A stretch of DNA of 37,534 nucleotides, taken from positions 1-37,534 of the forward strand of contig JAFPXF010000025.1 in assembly GCA_017394765.1 (NCBI GenBank), given 5' to 3'. The notes beneath the pieces were generated by a model. The model saw only the letters and a list, made by a program, of their open reading frames with translations, did not search any database and was not told the origin of the DNA. Source of the stretch: Bacteroidales bacterium (GTDB lineage: Bacteria; Bacteroidota; Bacteroidia; Bacteroidales; WCHB1-69). Position 1 is the stretch's first letter. Each line of letters opens with the position of its first letter. Below are positions 22,566 to 31,016 of the stretch, one piece after another. The position numbers and the translations under genes were made by a program.

Positions 22566-24632
22566 ATGAAACGTGTTTTTTTGCTGCTCTCAGCTCTTTG
22601 CTTCCATTTCTCCTTGAACTTGAGTGCCCAAACCCAGGACAGCACCATCGCCATACCTAATCCCAGTTTCGAGATTTGGTCGAATGGTAACGGCTACAGT
22701 GTCACCGTGGTCATCTTCCCTCTGCAGGTCTATAGCAGCTACACCTATCCCACTGGGTGGAATTACCCCACCTATCCGGTGAACGAAAGCATCACCTATA
22801 GCGGTATGACGGTGAACGTGAACACCAACCTGCCGCTGCTGAAGGTGGCCAACCAGACCAGCGGCGCCGTGGACGGCTCGCACGCCCTCAAGATGCAGAG
22901 TTTTATGCTCTCCGATATCATCAGCTCCACTGTTTATGGCCTTGCATCCTCGTCGCTGGACCCGATGCTGACCACGACCGTGTTCCCCACGGTGCTCTCC
23001 ACCGGTGCGGTTGACATCGACAACCTGCTGCCCCTGCTGAGCACGCTGACCTCCAGTCTCGGGAGTTTGTCGCAGGTGCTCTCCACCTTCATCAACGTGG
23101 ACCTGAACACGCTGATAGCGGGTGGCGTGGCCCTGAACGGCGCCACTCCCGACAAGTTGACGGGATACTACAAATACACTTCGGCTGTGGGCGGCGACAA
23201 TGGCGGAATATTGATACTCGGCTCCAAATACAACACGGCCACCCATAAACGCGAAATCGTGGGCGGCGGCTATACCGTGGCCCTGACCGACACTTCCAAT
23301 TATGCGCCCTTTGAGGTGAACTACACGCCTATTTCTGATGTCTATCCTTCATTTCCGAATATGGAGGCCGACTCGTTGATTATCATGATGCTCTCCTCGG
23401 CCAACGCAACTCCCCAGCAGGGCTCGGCCCTGTTTCTGGATAACCTTCAGCTTTGGGCGCAACAGGCGGCCGTTGCTGACACCTGCGCCGCGGTGGCCAA
23501 CCTGACCGTCCAGGGTGTGGACACGATGCACGCCACCCTGAACTGGACCTGCACGGGAACGCCCGACCACTTTGAACTGGAGTACGGCGTACAGGGCTTT
23601 GCCCACGGCGCCGGCACAACGGTGAACGTCAACGGCAACACGCACACCCTCTCGTCGCTACAGCCCGACACCCATTACGACGTGTATGTGCGCAGCGTCT
23701 GCAGCAACACGCTGGCAAGCGACTGGGTGATGGTCTCTTTCCACACCGACACGCTGGTGCCGCCGGTCATTCCTGATCCGGACACCTGCAGCGCAGTTTT
23801 CAACCTGCACGTCATCGAGGTGGACACCAACTCCGCCACGATAGGATGGGCCTTTGAGGGCAATGTTTTTGATTTTGAAGTGGAGTATGGTGTCCAGGGG
23901 TTTGCCCAGGGCGGCGGCACAACCCTCCATCCCAGCGAGAGCTTTATGCATCTCTCCAACCTGCAACCGGGCACCTGTTACGACATCTACGTGCGCTGCG
24001 GATGCGGCAGCAACCTTTGGGGCAACTGGTCCTCCATCACTTTCTGCACCGACACGCTGGTGCCGCCGGTCATTCCCGATCCGGACACCTGCAGTGCGGT
24101 TTTCAACCTGCACGTCATCAATGTGGACACCACAAGTGCCACGATAGGCTGGGCCTTTGAAGGCGATCCCGACCAGTTTGAGGCAGAATATGGGATTCAA
24201 GGATTCACACAAGGCAACGGCGCCACAGTAGGCGTGACTGAGAGTTTCCTGCACTTGTCAGACCTGCAACCCGACACCTATTACGACGTCTATGTGCGCT
24301 GCGGATGCGGCAATGACCTTTGGGGCGACTGGGCTATGATGACCTTCCACACCGACACCTTGCCGTCGGTCATCGACGACACAGTGGGCATCCATAACTA
24401 TGTCAATTGTGAGGTGAAGATATACCCGAATCCGGCGTACGGGCACTGCACACTGCATTTCGGTCAGGAACGGCCTGAAATGGTGCGGCTGTATGCCATC
24501 ACAGGAGAACTTTTGCAGGAAATTGTCCCGCAAAAGGAGACCTTGGAGTTGCGTTTGCTGGAGAGAGGTGTTTTCCTGCTCTATTGTGAGATGAAGAGTG
24601 GGGTAGTGGTGCGGAAAATCGTCAACCGGTAG
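22566..24632 (+). CDS. T9SS-exported protein with three fibronectin type III domains
   Basis: The 688-aa protein has a signal peptide (cleavage near LSAQ), an N-terminal beta-rich domain (about 25-300; IPNPSFEIW and YPTGWN resemble PCMD/carbohydrate-type domains), and three fibronectin type III repeats of about 101 aa. These share EYGVQGF/EYGIQGF, LQPDTxYDVYVR and a TDTLVPPVIPDPDTCSA linker. It ends in a type A T9SS sorting domain (VKIYPNPAYG, then VVVRKIVNR). It should cross the outer membrane by the Por/T9SS system and be anchored or released at the surface. The last two repeats are near-identical in DNA (303-bp period, for example 23745 and 24048), a recombination risk. The ligand is unknown. 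Confidence 0.85.
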   Translation: MKRVFLLLSALCFHFSLNLSAQTQDSTIAIPNPSFEIWSNGNGYSVTVVIFPLQVYSSYTYPTGWNYPTYPVNESITYSGMTVNVNTNLPLLKVANQTSGAVDGSHALKMQSFMLSDIISSTVYGLASSSLDPMLTTTVFPTVLSTGAVDIDNLLPLLSTLTSSLGSLSQVLSTFINVDLNTLIAGGVALNGATPDKLTGYYKYTSAVGGDNGGILILGSKYNTATHKREIVGGGYTVALTDTSNYAPFEVNYTPISDVYPSFPNMEADSLIIMMLSSANATPQQGSALFLDNLQLWAQQAAVADTCAAVANLTVQGVDTMHATLNWTCTGTPDHFELEYGVQGFAHGAGTTVNVNGNTHTLSSLQPDTHYDVYVRSVCSNTLASDWVMVSFHTDTLVPPVIPDPDTCSAVFNLHVIEVDTNSATIGWAFEGNVFDFEVEYGVQGFAQGGGTTLHPSESFMHLSNLQPGTCYDIYVRCGCGSNLWGNWSSITFCTDTLVPPVIPDPDTCSAVFNLHVINVDTTSATIGWAFEGDPDQFEAEYGIQGFTQGNGATVGVTESFLHLSDLQPDTYYDVYVRCGCGNDLWGDWAMMTFHTDTLPSVIDDTVGIHNYVNCEVKIYPNPAYGHCTLHFGQERPEMVRLYAITGELLQEIVPQKETLELRLLERGVFLLYCEMKSGVVVRKIVNR

Positions 24633-24674
24633 CCGTATTTATAGCAGGGTATGAGTGCTACGGATAACCGGTTG
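24623..24674. other. Inverted repeat after the FnIII gene
   Basis: CAACCGGT (24623-24630, overlapping the stop codon) pairs with ACCGGTTG (24667-24674). TAGCA/TGCTA and CCG/CGG pair inside. No T-run follows. It may end or protect the transcript. Confidence 0.45.
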
Positions 24675-24683
24675 CTATGTAAA

Positions 24684-24957
24684 GATCCTTTCATCGGCAT
24701 CAACAGGTACTGTATTGGCGTGGATGGAGAAGGCATCACTACGCTGGCAGCCTTTCACGGATGTCCGCTGCATTGCCGCTATTGATAGAACCCACGTGGC
24801 CTGGACCCGGAGGCGAAGGTTCGGTGGCACACCCTGGAGACCCTCTGTCAGGAACAGCTCATCGACAACCTCTACTTGATGGCCATCGGTGGCGGAGTCT
24901 GCTTCGGCGGCGGTAAGCCCCTGCTCTGCTACGCATACGTCCTCGTACACCGGGGGC
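24684..24957 (+). pseudogene. Radical-SAM glycyl-radical-activase-like gene, broken
   Basis: One frame reads GVDGEGITTLAAFHGCPLHCRY, here quoted in part as FHGCPLHCRY, then two stops in a row, then NPRGLDPEAKV...IDNLYLMAIGGGV and FGGGKPLL. This is the pattern of a pyruvate-formate-lyase-activase-type radical SAM protein (CX3CX2C, then GGGV..GGGEPLL). The two stops (TGA TAG at 24783-24788) replace the third cluster Cys and the next residue. The gene has no start and ends at the TonB-domain gene. It cannot make an active enzyme. Confidence 0.75.
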
Positions 24958-24959
24958 CG

Positions 24960-25790
24960 TTACAAACTGAAACTGACGGGGATTGTATAGTAGCATCGCA
25001 CCGGTTTCCCCATATTCCTGGCCGGTTTCCACTTCGGCATCGACATCACAGCACGGACAGCCTCTTTGTCGCAATCCGGGAAGAGCGGCACTTTTACCTT
25101 TGCTTGGCTTATACTCCCATCCTTTTCCACCACAAACACCACCAAAACAGTACCCGTAACGCCATTGTCTTTCGCCACTTGCGGATATACAATCTCCCGT
25201 TGCAAAAACGCGTTCAGGGCCTCCGGTCCGCCTGGAAATTCTGGCATCTCCTCCGTAAAATACAGTGGAGACGCATCATTCTGGGGTTCATCCTCAATAA
25301 TAATCCCTTCTGTCTCTATGACTTCGCCCAGCTCCCAATAATCTTCGATAGTATCATTCGCCAATTTTGAGGAGCATTTCGGTGTCTGGCTCTTCGGGTT
25401 GACCGGAATTTCATCGACTCCGTCCACCTTGTATGTGTCGCACTGGCCGGGTTCCGGAACATCATCCGATTCTTCGGTCTCTTGAGAGGCAGGAACCTTC
25501 TCGGTGGCAGGGGGAGCGGTATATTCCCCTTGGGTTTGATTCTGATTCTGACAACCGTTCATCACCATAGAGGACACGGCGATGCCCGCCACCGTGACGA
25601 CCTTGCCCAGACTGATGCGCCGTTGCAGTTCCTGTTCCAAGTAACGCACTTCGGCCTCGCAGAAGGGGCAGGTGCCGCGGCACTCGCCTTCGAAGGTGCA
25701 GTCGCGCTCCGTCAGCGGGATGTCGTTCTCCCGCGCGACGCGCTTGCGCACATCTTTCAGAATTTCACAAGTCCGCCTGCCTTTTTTCAT
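24960..25790 (-). CDS. TonB C-terminal domain protein with Cys-rich N-terminus
   Basis: The 276-aa protein starts with a cytoplasmic segment bearing a Cys motif (CTFEGECRGTCPFC, residues 31-44). A membrane span follows (about 60-78, GKVVTVAGIAVSSMVM), then an acidic low-complexity linker, and a TonB C-terminal domain (about 190-276; FPGGPEALNAFL, GTVLVVFVVEKDG, MPKWKPARNMGKPV). This layout is a recurring Bacteroidota TonB-family type, in which the TonB domain may contact an outer-membrane receptor. The Cys motif may bind zinc. It has its own promoter and no exbB/exbD next to it. Whether it powers the receptor at 15742 is not shown. Confidence 0.85.
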   Translation of the reverse strand: MKKGRRTCEILKDVRKRVARENDIPLTERDCTFEGECRGTCPFCEAEVRYLEQELQRRISLGKVVTVAGIAVSSMVMNGCQNQNQTQGEYTAPPATEKVPASQETEESDDVPEPGQCDTYKVDGVDEIPVNPKSQTPKCSSKLANDTIEDYWELGEVIETEGIIIEDEPQNDASPLYFTEEMPEFPGGPEALNAFLQREIVYPQVAKDNGVTGTVLVVFVVEKDGSISQAKVKVPLFPDCDKEAVRAVMSMPKWKPARNMGKPVRCYYTIPVSFSL

Positions 25791-25817
25791 TTGAATTGTT
25801 TATGATGAATACGTCTG

Positions 25818-25825
25818 CAAAAATA
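25818..25825 (-). promoter_or_regulatory. -7 promoter element TATTTTTG
   Basis: CAAAAATA on the plus strand; 27 bp before the TonB-domain gene start. Confidence 0.6.
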
Positions 25826-25871
25826 AAAAAATTGTGTGCGAAAAAAAAATTCTATTTTCGCCGCATCCTGT

Positions 25872-26219
25872 GTGGAATCGGCAGCAGACTACGAAGGCAT
25901 CTCTGCAATTGAGCTTCCCGACATCAACAAGGGGCGTGCCGGACTTGATTCCGGACAAGGGTTTTACGTCACGGATTTGTTACAGCAGGCCGAATCTTGG
26001 GCAGACAGGATGTTGCGCATTCGTCTTAAAACGGGTGTGGAAGGTGGTGTGGCCAATGACTGTGTCATTGATATAGTCGAAGCTTACATGTCGGATATGA
26101 TGCCATTAGAGACTGATCTTCGCAATCTTTCGATGCATCGTCCGAACAATCAGTTGTGTATCCGTAACCAGCAGGTAGTTGACCGATTTTTCACTTTTGT
26201 TGAATCCTACAAAATATAG
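25872..26219 (+). pseudogene. DUF3990-type gene with internal deletion
   Basis: The frame has the start of a DUF3990 protein (LDSGQGFYVTDLLQQAESWA) and the end (GGVANDCVIDIVEAYM, then HRPNNQLCIRNQQVVDRF), but the middle of about 50 residues is missing and the normal N-terminus is replaced. Intact relatives are about 160 aa and resemble ADP-ribosyltransferase-like effectors; they sit next to DUF3791 genes, as here. The GTG at 25872 is a possible start, but the product is probably not functional. Confidence 0.6.
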
Positions 26220-26223
26220 CAAT

Positions 26224-26427
26224 ATGTTGAGTCCCTTATTGATATGGAATAAAATAGGTCGAATTGTGACGCTAATCGCGAAAGACTTGAATATCGATTC
26301 CGAGAAGGCACTTTCACTTTTTTACCGGTCACGCACAAATATGTTGATGCGCGATCCTACCAGGATGTTATACACATTTGGAGACCGATACCTCGCGGAT
26401 GAGGTAATCCGAGAATATCAGGCGTAG
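26224..26427 (+). CDS. Small DUF3791-like partner protein
   Basis: The 67-aa protein follows the DUF3990 remnant by 4 bp. Its pattern (IVTLIAKDLNIDSEKALSLFYRS, then ML..FGDRYLADEVIREY) resembles the small helical DUF3791 proteins that accompany DUF3990 genes. The pair is often listed as toxin/antitoxin-like, without clear proof. Here the partner seems intact while the DUF3990 gene is deleted. The sialidase promoter begins 9 bp after its stop. Confidence 0.55.
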   Translation: MLSPLLIWNKIGRIVTLIAKDLNIDSEKALSLFYRSRTNMLMRDPTRMLYTFGDRYLADEVIREYQA

Positions 26428-26435
26428 ATTTTTTG

Positions 26436-26443
26436 TACCTTTG
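26436..26443 (+). promoter_or_regulatory. -7 promoter element TACCTTTG
   Basis: TACCTTTGCG lies 19 bp before the sialidase ATG at 26463. Confidence 0.65.
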
Positions 26444-26462
26444 CGCTTTCAACCCCCAACAT

Positions 26463-27632
26463 ATGAAACATCGAAGCATCCTGCTGTTATTCGTCATAAT
26501 CCTCGCATTTACGGCTGTGTCGGCGCAGACATCGGCACCTTGCGACACCAACCGCGACGGTTTCAGGCTCCACACCACCTTATACCGGCCCGGCGACCAC
26601 CATTCCAAAAACTACCGCATCCCGGCCATCGTCACGGCGGGCGACGGCTCGCTCGTGGTGGCCACCGACAAGCGCAAATACAACGACCGCGATCTGCCGG
26701 AGGACATTGACATCCTCATCAACCGCAGCACAGATGGCGGGCGCACGTGGAGCGCGCCGCTGACCTTGGCCGAAGGCGCGGGCGTGTGGCGTGGCTTCGG
26801 TGACTGTGCCCTGGTGCGCACCAACGAAGAGGGCGGACTCATTGCCGTTTTCGTCGGCGGCGTGGGCTTCTGGCAGTCGCGGCCCGGCAACCTGCTGCGC
26901 ACCTACCTCTGCCGCAGTCGCGACAACGGTCGCACTTGGAGCGAGCCGAAGGATATCACCCACTTCATCCTCGGTCCCGACTGTGTGATCCCGGAACACC
27001 GAAGCTGGTGGTCATCGTTCTTTGCCTCAGGCGCGGGCCTGCGCACCTCCACAGGGCGCCTGATGTTCGTGGCCGCTGTGCGCGAGGACTCCCTCTGGAT
27101 GGCCTGCAACTACGTCTTCTACTCCGATGACGACGGCGAAACGTGGCAGTGTTCACAGAAGGCATCGACCAAGGGTGACGAGGCGAAAGTGGTGGAACTG
27201 TCCGACGGGCGCATCCTGATGAGCATTCGTGCCGAAGGCCATCGATTATACAATATTTCAGAAGACGGCGGCATCACCTGGCGCGACACTACCACCGCGT
27301 GGCCCGAATTGGAGGCGCCTGCCTGCAACGGCGACCTTCTCCGCTGTACGGCTCCTGATGGCCGGACACTGCTGCTGCATTCGCTGCCCTACGGCAAAGA
27401 GCGCAAAGACGTCACTGTCTTTGTCAGCTTCGACGAGGGGGTGACTTGGCCCATGCGCCGCACCATTGTCCCTTATCCGTCCGCCTATTCTTCACTTTGT
27501 CAGCTCCCCGACGGCACCATCGGTTTCTATGTGGAGGAGGCCTGCAACAACGATGCGAACTACTCGATGGTGTTCTACAACTTCAGTGTGGAATGGCTGT
27601 TGGGAGAACAAGATGGACAACGCAAACATTAA
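26463..27632 (+). CDS. Exo-alpha-sialidase, GH33
   Basis: The 389-aa protein has a signal peptide (cleavage near VSAQ) and a six-blade sialidase propeller. Visible marks are the YRIP motif near residue 50 (first Arg of the triad) and five Asp boxes (STDGGRTW, SRDNGRTW, SDDDGETW, SEDGGITW, SFDEGVTW). A DEAKVVEL stretch carries the likely Glu, and a YSSL near residue 345 the likely nucleophile Tyr. It should release terminal sialic acid from host glycoproteins or mucin in the periplasm or at the surface. No nan catabolic genes are in the window. It is close to the family's usual length without carbohydrate-binding domains. Confidence 0.93.
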   Translation: MKHRSILLLFVIILAFTAVSAQTSAPCDTNRDGFRLHTTLYRPGDHHSKNYRIPAIVTAGDGSLVVATDKRKYNDRDLPEDIDILINRSTDGGRTWSAPLTLAEGAGVWRGFGDCALVRTNEEGGLIAVFVGGVGFWQSRPGNLLRTYLCRSRDNGRTWSEPKDITHFILGPDCVIPEHRSWWSSFFASGAGLRTSTGRLMFVAAVREDSLWMACNYVFYSDDDGETWQCSQKASTKGDEAKVVELSDGRILMSIRAEGHRLYNISEDGGITWRDTTTAWPELEAPACNGDLLRCTAPDGRTLLLHSLPYGKERKDVTVFVSFDEGVTWPMRRTIVPYPSAYSSLCQLPDGTIGFYVEEACNNDANYSMVFYNFSVEWLLGEQDGQRKH

Positions 27633-27669
27633 CGGCTCTTCCGTATATAACGACAGAGATAAATATTCA

Positions 27670-28584
27670 TCACCCGTGGTATTTCACAAATAGTCTGACG
27701 CCAAGCACTGCCAACACGATGAGCACGATGAACAGCACAAACATAATGGTGAAGGCTGCGATGGTTTTCAGGATGGTGCGCCACCAGCTGTAGCCACTCA
27801 TCTGTTTGAGCGGGATGATTGTGAGGAATATGGAAAGCGACGCCAGTTTTGTCAGGCTGAAGAAATCGAACACAATGGAATAGACCGTGTACATGTTGGC
27901 GATATAGACCAAAGAAATAAAGAGCTCGGGATAACGCAGATCGGGGATGTTCGGGCTGTGACGGAAAAAAAGGTAGAGGTTGCCGGAAATCAACATCAGC
28001 AGCAGCAAGATGTTGATGCTGGGGTATTTTTCCGCAAAACGTTCTATCTTGTCTATTGCGCCATGTATGATGGAATACTTTCGTGCCTCCTGATGATAAT
28101 CCTCTTCAAAGGATTTACTTGTTTCGGCTGTTTTATCCGCATCCTCGCCCTTCTTCACCTCTTCAACAGTGGCTTCGGAATCGTCGTGGAGCGGTTGCCC
28201 CGTGATATTCAGTCCGTGAGTCACGAGGAGGGAGATTGCCGCAAGCAGGAAATACAGCTTGAAGGGGGCAAAATAGGAGGCTCTCTTGCCGCGGAGGAAA
28301 TCAAGGATCAGGTGGCCCGGGCGCAAGATGAGATCAAGTATGGTGCGGAACATCCCGCGCTCGCCCATCCCGTAGGCTTCCGCAAAATTCTCCGCTGCCA
28401 CCTTCATGGAAAAGCGACTGGTGCTCGCTGCCTGCCCGCAACGGGGACAGTAATTGCCGACATAATGGTCGTGACAGTTCAGACACTCGTGCTCTGCCGT
28501 TGACATTGGGGCGACCTCACGGGGACGTTTCCGCCAAGCACGGAAGTGTTGGATTTTCTCTTTCAGGTTTAGTTTCTTTTTCAT
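27670..28584 (-). CDS. DUF3667 membrane protein with zinc-ribbon N-terminus
   Basis: The 304-aa protein has an N-terminal zinc ribbon (CLNCHDHYVGNYCPRCGQ, residues 34-51). An amphipathic part with FRTILDLILRPG follows, and then about five membrane helices (near 108-124, 190-208, 222-240, 245-262, 270-298). This is the DUF3667 layout, widespread in Bacteroidota; function unknown. The acidic stretch between the first two helices (DDSEATVEEVKKGEDADKT) is low complexity. The start at 28584 is fixed by the -7 element just upstream; the frame runs on into antisense of the radical SAM gene but that part is a shadow. Confidence 0.85.
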   Translation of the reverse strand: MKKKLNLKEKIQHFRAWRKRPREVAPMSTAEHECLNCHDHYVGNYCPRCGQAASTSRFSMKVAAENFAEAYGMGERGMFRTILDLILRPGHLILDFLRGKRASYFAPFKLYFLLAAISLLVTHGLNITGQPLHDDSEATVEEVKKGEDADKTAETSKSFEEDYHQEARKYSIIHGAIDKIERFAEKYPSINILLLLMLISGNLYLFFRHSPNIPDLRYPELFISLVYIANMYTVYSIVFDFFSLTKLASLSIFLTIIPLKQMSGYSWWRTILKTIAAFTIMFVLFIVLIVLAVLGVRLFVKYHG

Positions 28585-28594
28585 ATCGAGGGCG

Positions 28595-28602
28595 CAAAAA
28601 TA
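28595..28602 (-). promoter_or_regulatory. -7 promoter element TATTTTTG
   Basis: CAAAAATA on the plus strand; 10 bp before the DUF3667 start and divergent from the radical SAM promoter. Confidence 0.6.
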
Positions 28603-28647
28603 GGAAAAAATCACCAAGTTAAAGCAGTTTTGTAATCCTAAAAAATG

Positions 28648-28655
28648 TACCTTTG
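28648..28655 (+). promoter_or_regulatory. -7 promoter element TACCTTTG
   Basis: TACCTTTGTGC lies 73 bp before the radical SAM gene. The leader between them contains a short hairpin TTCCCGAAGGGA like those in the repeat clusters. Confidence 0.55.
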
Positions 28656-28728
28656 TGCTTGCCTTCGTTCCCGAAGGGATAAACCAAATAACCTTTACAG
28701 TCAGAAAAATAGCAAAAACAGTACCTGA

Positions 28729-30033
28729 ATGCTGGCGGAGAAAACATTGGAGAAGCTGCGCATCCTGGCGGAATCGGCGAAATACGACGTGTCGTGTTCG
28801 TCGAGCGGCACTGTGCGCAGCGGCAAGAAGGGGATGGTGGGCAACACCGTGGGCGGTGTGGGCATCTGCCACTCGTTTGCCGACGACGGCCGCTGCATCT
28901 CGCTGCTGAAGGTGATGCTGACCAACCACTGTATGTACGACTGCGCCTACTGCGTGAATCGCCGCTCCAATGACATCAAGCGCGCCACGCTCAGTGTCAG
29001 CGAGTTGGAGGAGATTACAATGGAGTTCTACCGCCGCAACTACATTGAGGGGCTGTTCCTTTCCAGCGGTGTGGTGCGCAATCCCGACTACACGATGGAG
29101 CGGCTCACCGCCATCGTGCGCGACCTGCGCCTGGTGCACCGCTTCAACGGCTATATCCACCTGAAGGCCATCCCCGGCGCGTCGCAGGAGCTGCTCAACG
29201 AGGCGGGCCGCTATGCCGACCGTATGAGCGTGAACATTGAGATTCCGCGCGAGGAGTCGCTGAAGATGCTCGCGCCCGAGAAGGACCACCAGAGCGTCTT
29301 CCAGCCGATGAAGCTCATCCAGCAGGGCGTGCTCGAGAACAAGGAGGACCGGCAGCGGATGCGCCACGCGCCGCGCTTCGTGCCCGCCGGACAATCAACC
29401 CAGATGATCGTTGGTGCCACCCAGGACTCCGACCGCGAGATCCTCACGATGTCGTCGCTGCTCTACGGCCAGCCCTCGATGCGCCGCGTCTATTACTCCG
29501 GCTACGTGAGCGTCAACACCTTCGACTCGCGCCTGCCCGTGCTCAAGCAGCCGCCGCTCGTGCGCGAGAACCGCCTCTACCAGGCCGACTGGTTGCTGCG
29601 TTTTTATCATTTCAAAGTGGAGGAAATTGTCGATGACCTGCACCCGAACCTCGACTTGGAGGTGGACCCCAAATTGGCGTGGGCGCTGCGCCACCCGGAG
29701 GCATTCCCCGTCGATATCAACACCGCCGACTACGAGATGCTGTTGCGTGTGCCCGGCCTCGGCACCAAGTCGGCGTGGCTCATCGTCAACTCCCGCCGTT
29801 TCAACCGCCTCACCTCCTTCGACCTCAAGAAGATGGGCGTAGTGATGAAAAAGGCGAAGTACTTCATCACCTGCCACGAACTCGGCGCCTCCGACCTGCA
29901 ACCCCTCCTCGGCATCAACGAGCTGAGCCCCGAACGGCTGCGCCCGCTGCTCGTTTCCAAGACAGAACAGAAACTCGCCGCAAAGGAGGCACAGCTGTCG
30001 TTGGAGTTTGGAGACGAAGGAGTTGAGACGTAA
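28729..30033 (+). CDS. Putative DNA modification/repair radical SAM protein
   Basis: The 434-aa protein has the radical SAM cluster motif CMYDCAYC (C68, C72, C75) and a C-terminal helix-hairpin-helix DNA-binding region (INTADYEMLLRVPGLG, about 325-340). This matches the family described as a radical SAM protein linked to a UDG-like protein (TIGR03916). Family members are encoded next to a protein with a uracil-DNA-glycosylase-like C-terminus, and both are thought to repair or modify DNA; the reaction is unknown. Here the partner is at 31017, with 983 bp of toxin-antitoxin and repeats in between. The protein looks complete. Confidence 0.9.
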   Translation: MLAEKTLEKLRILAESAKYDVSCSSSGTVRSGKKGMVGNTVGGVGICHSFADDGRCISLLKVMLTNHCMYDCAYCVNRRSNDIKRATLSVSELEEITMEFYRRNYIEGLFLSSGVVRNPDYTMERLTAIVRDLRLVHRFNGYIHLKAIPGASQELLNEAGRYADRMSVNIEIPREESLKMLAPEKDHQSVFQPMKLIQQGVLENKEDRQRMRHAPRFVPAGQSTQMIVGATQDSDREILTMSSLLYGQPSMRRVYYSGYVSVNTFDSRLPVLKQPPLVRENRLYQADWLLRFYHFKVEEIVDDLHPNLDLEVDPKLAWALRHPEAFPVDINTADYEMLLRVPGLGTKSAWLIVNSRRFNRLTSFDLKKMGVVMKKAKYFITCHELGASDLQPLLGINELSPERLRPLLVSKTEQKLAAKEAQLSLEFGDEGVET

Positions 30034-30049
30034 GACTTTCCTTAAGCAG

Positions 30050-30146
30050 TCCCGAAGGGACAAAATCCTAATAACCCCGCACAAGACGAAGCCGCCGTGT
30101 GGGGTATAAGTGGCCTCCCGCGACAACAGCGTGTCGGAGACACGCA
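30050..30146. repeat. Palindromic repeat cluster
   Basis: Three hairpins in a row: GTCCCGAAGGGAC (30050-30062), CCCCGCAC...GTGTGGGG (about 30075-30103) and GTGTCGGAGACAC (30131-30143). The joined unit looks like an interspersed Bacteroidota intergenic repeat. It abuts the 3' end of the toxin gene and may act as a bidirectional terminator. Confidence 0.65.
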
Positions 30147-30147
30147 A

Positions 30148-30468
30148 CTATTTTAACCCCAACACCTTCCCCAATCGGTTCGGGTCTTGCTGGTTGCTCC
30201 AGACGTACAAAATCTCTATGGTGTTGTTGACAATCGCATACACAATGGTGACCTATTTTATATGAAGCATCCGCATCTCGAAACCTTGATAGTCCAAGTC
30301 CTCGCATCTTACTCCAATCTTAGGAAAAGTTTGTAATTGAGACACACGCTTCATCAGGTCATCATACACTTTCGCCAATGTAAGTTGCCCAAATTCAGCA
30401 TACACATATTCCATCTCTGCATCAAGAGACTGCCGGGCTTCATCAAGCCACATTATCTTATATGCCAT
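30148..30468 (-). pseudogene. ParE/RelE-type toxin interrupted by an amber codon
   Basis: The frame starts MAYKIMWLDEARQSLDAE and reads as a ParE/RelE-superfamily toxin. After MRMLHIK a TAG (30253-30255) interrupts it, but the same frame continues with convincing toxin sequence (VTIVYAIVNNTIEILYVWSN, then QQDPNRLGK) to a normal stop at 30148. One base change (AAG to TAG) would explain it. The C-terminal strand, needed for activity in this family, is lost. The start overlaps the antitoxin end by 11 bp. Confidence 0.75.
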
Positions 30469-30736
30469 ACCGATCGCGGATGCTTGAGAACACCTCCTCG
30501 TTGGTGTGGAAGGTGGCTTCACCGGCCTCAATCTTGTCAATGCGCTCGTGAAGAGCCGTTTTCATTTCTTCATAGCTCTGGGCATTCAGGGAAACCCGGC
30601 TGGCTGCAACAGGGGTGTCGTCAGACATCATATCATCAACCCACTTTTGCAACAGTTCACCGAACTTTTCTCTGCCAACATTTGGATAACGCTGCGCTAA
30701 CACATTCTCATCCACTGTAATATTATATGTGCACAT
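30458..30736 (-). CDS. Antitoxin of the ParE-type module
   Basis: The 92-aa protein comes first in the operon, as usual for antitoxins, and overlaps the toxin start by 11 bp. It begins with a short beta/helix region (MCTYNITVDENVLAQ), then a helical part (FGELLQKWVDDMM), a linker, and a C-terminal helix that would wrap the toxin (MKTALHERIDKIEAGEATFH, SSIRDRYGI). It probably represses its own promoter. The ATG at 30736 is preferred to one 36 bp upstream, which lies near the promoter. It looks intact although the toxin is not. Confidence 0.7.
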   Translation of the reverse strand: MCTYNITVDENVLAQRYPNVGREKFGELLQKWVDDMMSDDTPVAASRVSLNAQSYEEMKTALHERIDKIEAGEATFHTNEEVFSSIRDRYGI

Positions 30737-30769
30737 TTTTCGTTCGTTTTTTTGTTTTGTTTCAGTTTG

Positions 30770-30777
30770 CAAAAATA
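30770..30777 (-). promoter_or_regulatory. -7 promoter element TATTTTTG
   Basis: CAAAAATA on the plus strand; 33 bp before the antitoxin start at 30736. Confidence 0.6.
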
Positions 30778-30903
30778 GTAATTATTTTTAATCTGGACAG
30801 ATGGACACTGAAAAACTTCACTCCCGCGCATGGCCCACCCCGCACTGCAAGTGTAGGGCTATAAAAAAACGACATCATCCCACTTTTATTAAACGAAATT
30901 TTA

Positions 30904-30911
30904 TATTTTTG
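30904..30911 (+). promoter_or_regulatory. -7 promoter element TATTTTTG
   Basis: TATTTTTGTGC lies 105 bp before the UDG-like gene at 31017, so that gene has its own promoter and a long AT-rich leader. Confidence 0.5.
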
Positions 30912-31016
30912 TGCTGTTTTATAAAATACTGTTTAATAAAATCAATTTATAGATAATTCGACCATTGACCTTTGAACATTGAACCCTAACCTTCAACAAC
31001 CCATAACCATTAAGAA

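Noticed and set aside
28585..29394. Long minus-strand frame antisense to the radical SAM gene
   Set aside because: The frame is open only because the sense gene is GC-rich; a promoter and ATG at 28584 define the real DUF3667 gene.
30253..30255. Amber recoding in this organism
   Set aside because: TAG is used as a normal stop elsewhere in the window, for example at 2125-2127 and 14161-14163.
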